64,000 nucleotides of DNA, from the NCBI GenBank assembly GCA_018398805.1, contig JAGFBZ010001254.1, forward strand, positions 2,379,001 through 2,443,000. Reading direction: 5' to 3'. The position numbers and the translations under genes are program-made. Below, one piece after another: positions 58,298-64,000 of the stretch (position 1 is the stretch's first letter; each line of letters opens with the position of its first letter). The stretch comes from Hirundichthys speculiger. Its lineage: Eukaryota > Chordata > Actinopteri > Beloniformes > Exocoetidae. The notes under the pieces are model-generated. The model was given only the letters and a program-made list of their open reading frames with translations, had not been told where the DNA came from and searched no databases.

Positions 58298-59010
58298 GGG
58301 CCTCATTCATGATATCCTTGTAAATCTGTGAGCAGATTTGCACATAAATCACCTCCTCACTAAACACCTGCTCCTGGTTCATGAACGCTGTGTAAAACTG
58401 GGATTTGCTCGTAACAACGTGTTTTTGCTCATGAATTCCAATTAATCGCAAGATCGCAGTGAGCACACGAAGTTCAGTCATTAGCATAAACCCTGCCCAT
58501 TCGTCATCATATAAGGAGGCGGAAATGCCACGACGTGATTGTCACGTGACCAAAAAAACCCTCGGGAAAACTTGAGATCTTACATAAAATCCAGGCAATG
58601 CTGGCGAGTGCTTCTCTTTCGAAATGCTTCTGGAGAAACCTGAGTTCGGAGCAAAAACGGCTGTCAAACCAGACCACGCCACTGATGAATAAATGAATTA
58701 AACACATTTCTCTATATCAGCAAAACTCTCTGGTGCAGACAGTCTGGCAAATCTCTATCAGGAATGGCAGCATCTCGCATCCATGTAAAGAAGTTAGTGC
58801 TCTGATAGCAAACTTAGAGGTACGATTCTAATATTATTTTAGTATGTGTTATATAACGCGGCTGCTACGGGATGTATTGATCTTGACACACATTTTAAGA
58901 GACGATGGGTTAGAAATTTAGAGTGCATTCATTTGCCAACATGTGTGAATTTCTTTGGCCCCACAGTTCACGCACAGATTTGTTCTGCCTGGGTTTCATA
59001 AATGAGGCCC
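58298..59010. mobile_element. GGGCCTCATT-ended DNA element
   Basis: GGGCCTCATTCATGA at 58298 and TCATAAATGAGGCCC ending at 59010 are inverted repeats with one mismatch over 15 bases. Each is flanked by AAA, a possible 3-bp target duplication. A 3-bp duplication with GGGCC ends is compatible with PIF/Harbinger, although that group usually duplicates TWA. Subterminal AAATCTGTG motifs appear near both ends. The 713-bp interior has no recognisable transposase frame. Confidence 0.7.
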
Positions 59011-60089
59011 AAAGTGTTTGTGTTGTGTTTTGGTACCTTGCTGTTGTGTGCATCCCCTCTTTTCTTTTTGTTATTCATATCAGTGTTTGTTTACTTCTTT
59101 CCCTTGAGATACACCATGGCCAAGTGATCTGATAAAAAAGGAAACTATCACAAGAAATTGATGTTAATGGAGCTGTGCTTCAAGCATTGCCATCTGCTCA
59201 TAAAGATGGAGTGAGTCGCCTTTATGAAAGGCTAAGGATCCCAGATGGTCTGTCATATAATGGACACCTTCAGTCACAACACAGCCCCACTGATTGTCAG
59301 GTTGTGGGGGATACTGCACTTATTACGAGAACACGTAGTACTCAAAATAAACTTAGATCAGCAGCAGGGATAATTGACCCTTTGACGCCTCCTTAGTACA
59401 ACATGATTAAATATGTGTGAAAAGTTGGCATGAATCTTGGGTGCAATTGATCTTGATTTATAAAGGATAAAGGAGCAGAGCAAGAAGTGATTTAAAGAGT
59501 TTCTACTGACTTCAGAGTTCAGCCAGAAGTTGAGAAGTTGAGGGAAAACTCTGAACAGTCCCACTCTTGCCAGAATGTAATTAATTGGACATATATTTTT
59601 AAATCTGATGATGGTGTTGGATGAAAAAGAAAAAAAAAGGGTTTTTTACAATTTAATTTAACTATCCCTCAAGGTAATAAAGCATTTCAAGAACCATCTT
59701 TCAGAAAACTGCAATGCACCTTGCAATAACATAATACAAGCAGTAATACAATATAAACGTATCATCAGTTTATAGGACATTGTCCAGATGTCTTATGATT
59801 TGTTTGGATGCTTTTTAGTGATCCTCAGTTGTGCTTCCTTGTTCTTTCTAGACAGAAAAAGCTTTGGCCTGGCAACCCTTCCAAACAAACTGCACTTCTT
59901 CAGTCTTCTTTATTGTGCCAACATTCAACATTCAAAATTGCTTCTTTAAGACTATTGCTTATGTCTTATCCCCCTTGGCAGGGTGTTAATACACACCTTA
60001 ATACTCCAGATCAGCAAAGCACCAACACTTCTGCACAAAACTGCCAAAACACCTGCACATCTGATCAGTTCATTCAAAGCTCATCATGA
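59011..60089. other. Non-genic stretch
   Basis: No supported gene. The open frame 59175-59396 (contains SAHKDGVSRLYERLRIP) is mildly protein-like but not recognised. Confidence 0.45.
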
Positions 60090-60310
60090 GATCGATAGAT
60101 AGCTAGATAGATAGATGTTTTATTCATCTCAACTGGAAATTCAAACAACACCAATTTATTAGCTAAAACCTCTGGAAGCAGTAAGTGGATACTTAATACT
60201 GCACAGCTCTGGCCATCATGGAATATCTGCATGTTTTCATTCTGCTCAGATATTGTAATATCCAGTCCTACAACTATCAATAATAAAATAACAATAAACA
60301 AAAATCATGC
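60090..60310 (-). mobile_element. LINE 3'-end fragment with TCTA tail
   Basis: On the minus strand the sequence gaatttccagttgagatgaa, then taaaacatctatctatctagc, ends in a TCTA repeat (60092-60116). This is the usual 3' terminus of a fish non-LTR retrotransposon. The section up to about 60310 (tcctacaactatcaataata on the plus strand) may be more of its 3' UTR. No coding part is present. Confidence 0.5.
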
Positions 60311-61645
60311 CAGCATTTTCCAGATGTGAGTTAGTTTCATAATCCCAAAGCTTTTTTGTGCAGACATCATGACAATGTCCTTGGTATTAAGGTCTTCCTA
60401 TCTTCATACTCAGCATTGCAATGTTGCTACCTGGCATAGTATGCATTATTTACTCACTGCACACTGATGGATGAAACCCAGATTCCTCCCCCCACACTCT
60501 GCCCTGTCTATGACTTCTCAGCTCCATTGCTTTCACCGGGTAATGACCAGTGAAGAAATTCTCTCACACAGTAATGAAGGGATAAAAAAAAAGAGAACAA
60601 AAGAAAAATCCAACTCATTGGCTGCCAGATCATCTCTTTACCCTTACACAGAGGAAGGACTTGGAAGTGTAGCTCATGTTATGAGCTTGTGAATGGGAAT
60701 TGGCAGCAATATCACAGGTTGAAAGGAATATAAAAAAAAAAGTTCAAGTGATTGAAAGTCCCTTTCTGTAAGGCTGGCAGCATGCAGAACTATTCTGTAG
60801 GAAGCTTGATTTAAAAGTATGTAAATGAGGGGGGGTTTTAGGACTACAAGACTGATTTTCTCCTTTCTTTCATTGTGTCCACCCTGGACAGCATAACAGC
60901 ACAATCCAAAGATTTCAAATTATTTAGGACATGTGCAACTTTTAACCAAGGGGAAACATTTGCTTTTCACAGCTGTCGCAAATGAATGCAGAGGTAAGAA
61001 AAACCGCAGTTCATCAAATGACTATAAAAGGGCTTGGTCGATGAAGCAGGTCAGTCTCCATCGGCCTCGATGTTAAAATGTCCAGGTGTGCAGCAGAAAT
61101 AAACATTTTTACAGCACGGTTCAATAAATGGTTTTGGTAAATGGAAGATGTGTGGAATATTTCTCTAACTTAATCAGGTAAAATTATACAAAGCCACAAG
61201 TTTATGCATAATTGGGGTCATGTTTTTCTTCTCTCTTTGAGCAGAATTGAAAGCAAGACCAAGGGTAAAGTTTACAAATGTATTCAATACTAAGAGGAGG
61301 CTAACATGTCCATTCGATTGCTTCTATCAGTCCTGTAACCACCGGTCCTAATTCCTTCCATCTGAGGGACTCCTGAGGGGACCAGAACAGGCAGTGAGTA
61401 AACACTATTACACTTGGCCGGTTACACAAACACTTGCTGGTAGTAAGGCCTTGTCACTATGTCACAACAAACTATACAAACCTGCATTTTCGTAACGCAG
61501 CCTTCTGGTCACCTCTTAACATGCAACAAAGATACCTTTTGGGAATAAAGGTTAAAGTGCAGCATGCAAACATCAAATCCGAGTTCAGGTTAGGTAGCCC
61601 ATGTACTACAAGAGCTAAAAGACCTAATGGCAAGTAAAAGTACCC
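60311..61645. other. Non-genic stretch
   Basis: No supported feature. Confidence 0.55.
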
Positions 61646-62315
61646 TATTGGCCCGAATATAGAACGGCTCTGATTATAAGACGACCTCTATTTTTCAAAT
61701 ATAATTTTGGGAAAATAAAAATATGATGAAGACAATAAGGTTATTCATAAAACAACTTTTTGTTGTACCATTATTATAAAAAAAAAAAAATCCCATAGAG
61801 ATAACATTCTGCTATACTGTTAAACAATTTAATGATTTTATATTTTTTAGGAAGCATGGTACCGGGTTTCAGGTTTCCATGTTATTTAAGATCAAGGCAT
61901 AGTAATATTTAATACATTTTATTCTCTTAAAATCTGAGACTATAAATAAGCAACAACCATGTAGTTCAATAACTGCATTAATGACGTCAATAACTGCATA
62001 ACCATCAAAGTCCAGTTATATTCAGTTTAAAGAACATTAATAATTCAGTCTGTAAAAAACAAATTCTGCACTGCAACGAAACTTTCAAACCCCTTTGTTC
62101 GAGTCGGTCGAGTTGGTTCCTCCATTTAACATCAGATCCTACTGCCATGTGTTCACTGTGATGCTCCATTCACTTACTAGTTACTTCGGTGCGGCTCTAT
62201 CTAGTGGCGCAGATGTGTAATGACAATAGAAGAGTCGAGACCTGGGTTATAAGACAACCCCATTTTTGAGGATATGATTTCTAGAATAAAATATCATTCT
62301 ATATTCTGGCCAATA
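61646..62315. mobile_element. TATTGGCC-ended DNA element
   Basis: TATTGGCCCGAATATAGAA at 61646 and its inverted counterpart ttctatattctggccaata ending at 62315 match at 18 of 19 bases. Subterminal ATTATAAGACGACC (61674-61687) and TTATAAGACAACCCC (62249-62263) are direct, related motifs of the kind seen in fish elements with tttataagacg repeats. The 670-bp interior is non-coding. The superfamily is uncertain because no clear target duplication is visible. Confidence 0.7.
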
Positions 62316-64000
62316 CTGTAATCAATGCATTGACATAAAGGACTGCAGATTGGGTGGCTTGGCCAGGTTGGACAGTAAATAAAAAGCTAAAAATAGTAAA
62401 GGCAGGCAGCGATGCTTCTGATTGGGTTCCTATGCTTGTCTGGACAGTGCTGCTGTCAGCTTCTTTCCCGTTGTCTGCCCCGCTCTGTCTGTCACCTCTA
62501 CTTCCTCAAGTGTGCCTTTTTCCTCTGTTGCATTTGCTGTGACGCTGGCAAGACCCCAGTGTGTCTGCAGGCAAGAGGCCTTCAGCGGTGATGAGTAAGG
62601 TGGCATTCAGAGCCATCAACCACAACACAAACACAGATGCACAGAATGGACCCTTTCACAAAAAATAAGGTAAGGCTTCTTAGCATCATAGCTCAGCAAA
62701 AGCCTGTGCTGGGATGGCTCTTTGAGGGCTAGAATAGGTAGCTAAGCTAGGTGGGCAGGTTCCAGGTCCTCCCTATTTGTCCATGTTTGAATAAACCAGG
62801 GTTGGAAGAGTCAGATCCTGCCATTATGGTGCTACTTAATGGTCCAAAAGTCTCTTTAGAAATCTCATGAGCGAAGTCATAGGAGGTTTGTCCAGTTCTT
62901 TTTATGCAAGTCATACTGTCAAAAACTGCTAACATTTCTAACAACAGAAGATAAGCTGAAATTAGAACAACTATTATATTTGTCAAACCTGGACTTGATT
63001 AAACAAGCAGAATACACAGGTAAAGATTTGCGACGAGGGCCGTTTCACTGCCTTTCACCATTCCAGATCAGATCTGCAGAAGTTGTAAAAGTAAAGTTTA
63101 AAGATTGCTTTAAACTTCAGATTTATGAAATTTTTATTGTATTTATCGTGAAGAGTCCCACCAGTTCCACTACATCAAATTCCCCTTCGGAAAAACGGCT
63201 TCACATTTTCTGTCAAAAAGAGGATGGCAACAATTTCAATCTCCAACTAAAAAAGAGAGGGACTAGATACATGAGAAGGAAAATTGGTTTAATCTTGTTC
63301 AGAATTTACAATCAGATCTTGGCAGTAATGTCGGTGAAGCAGTCAACGCAGGAAGTGCTGTCGTAACAGTTGTAGTTTTGAGTTAATGTAACCATTTCAT
63401 TCAGTAAGGAAACACTAATGCAGCCACCCTTGCTTGCTTGAAAATGTATTTTATTTTTTTGCCATAATTTTGTTAAATATGGAACAAGCCCTCTGGAATA
63501 TCCTCTAGAAAGCAGGGATACATATGATCTCATAATTACATGTCCCGGCAACTTTTGCAAAGATGGCCCTTTATCCCCATTGTTGAAGGATGTGCAAAAT
63601 TTGATTAAAGTGCTTTTGTCATTTCCTTTTTCCTTAAGTACAGCAATTGCTCTGATTTCACTCTTCTTTTTTCAGCTTCTATTTGATTAGTTTTATCTAA
63701 TAAAACTCCTCTAATGCATGATGATATATATGATGCACTCGGTCACACTTGATCCAGAGGAGAACAAAAGCTGCATTTGAACCTACAGTAAACATAACTT
63801 AAACACTTTTTTCAAGAAACTAAAATATCATTTCTGCCCTACGTCTCATTTTGCATTTCTGCAAAATGAGGTCTTTGAGATCTATCAGTTTTTTGTTTTT
63901 TGTTTTTTTTTTCAAGTAACCACTAGAACATTCTCACTCTGTTGGTAGAAACACACAAGGAAGTATTCTCTGTAGATCATCATACATAGATGTTATGCTG
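62316..64000. other. Non-genic stretch to window end
   Basis: No gene supported. The frame at 62980-63366 (128 codons) has no domain motif. A segment 62588-62667 is open and bounded by acceptor-like and donor-like sequences but ends in a stop before the donor. Confidence 0.5.

Noticed and set aside
59175..59396. 73-codon plus-strand frame with HKDGVSRLYERLRIP
   Set aside because: It is slightly protein-like, but there is no family match by eye and no supporting splice sites.
59650..59790. LINE 3' tail (tatccctcaaggtaataaag)
   Set aside because: It resembles the usual aatttcccc..aataaag tail only loosely and has no terminal repeat.
62588..62667. Possible exon with acceptor-like gtgtctgcag and donor-like aagGTAAGG
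   Set aside because: The one open frame ends in TAA just before the donor and the other two have stops, so it cannot be an internal coding exon.
1..64000. CRISPR arrays, operons, bacterial promoters or phage genes
   Set aside because: No regularly spaced repeats or prokaryotic gene layout were seen. The composition and mobile elements are those of a fish nuclear genome.

Overview
This 64 kb window reads as nuclear DNA of a ray-finned (teleost) fish. It is AT-rich and has no bacterial-style gene density. Long intergenic or intronic stretches are broken by the mobile-element mix typical of teleosts: Tc1-like transposons, hAT elements, a Jockey-superfamily (L2/CR1-like) LINE, tRNA-derived SINEs, an LTR, several MITE-like elements and many (CA)n, (TA)n and (ATCC)n microsatellites. 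Most open frames above 60 codons have no protein-like features. The clear exceptions are fragments of transposases and of one reverse transcriptase, all broken by frameshifts, stops or deletions.

Layout. 1-8.4 kb: sparse, with a MITE copy near 1.3-1.6 kb and an (ATCC)n array at 2.24-2.32 kb. 8.4-8.8 kb: a solo LTR-like unit. 9.9-11.1 kb: the best-preserved Tc1-like element (DD34E residues present, N-terminal half broken). 15.9-18.9 kb: a second MITE copy, a tRNA-like SINE relic and a second Tc1 lineage. 21.1-21.4 kb: a SINE with a TCCA-repeat tail. 24.4-24.9 kb: a TTAA-flanked MITE. 29 kb: another SINE. 32.5-36.9 kb: DNA-transposon relics, a perfect 30-bp palindrome and a third Tc1 lineage. 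40.2-41.5 kb: a 5'-truncated LINE. 42.8-44.3 kb: a hAT element with perfect 8-bp target duplications, carrying a BED zinc-finger remnant and a nested LINE tail, followed by a SINE with a 15-bp target duplication. 48.9-49.3 kb: a LINE tail and the third MITE copy. 52.3-54.4 kb: a fourth Tc1 lineage, then a second hAT that keeps only the C-terminal dimerisation domain and abuts a compound TG/TA microsatellite. 55.4-62.3 kb: a fifth Tc1 relic, a GGGCC-ended element, a LINE tail and a TATTGGCC-ended element.

No confident host protein-coding gene, rRNA, functional tRNA or CRISPR array was seen. The strongest hint of a host gene is a pair of short plus-strand segments (45929-45982 and 46252-46312). 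They have good splice-site consensus and phase-compatible open frames, and are reported as an unproven two-exon candidate. The window is therefore best read as intron or intergenic sequence whose visible history is successive transposon insertion. I found no convincing undescribed multi-gene system.
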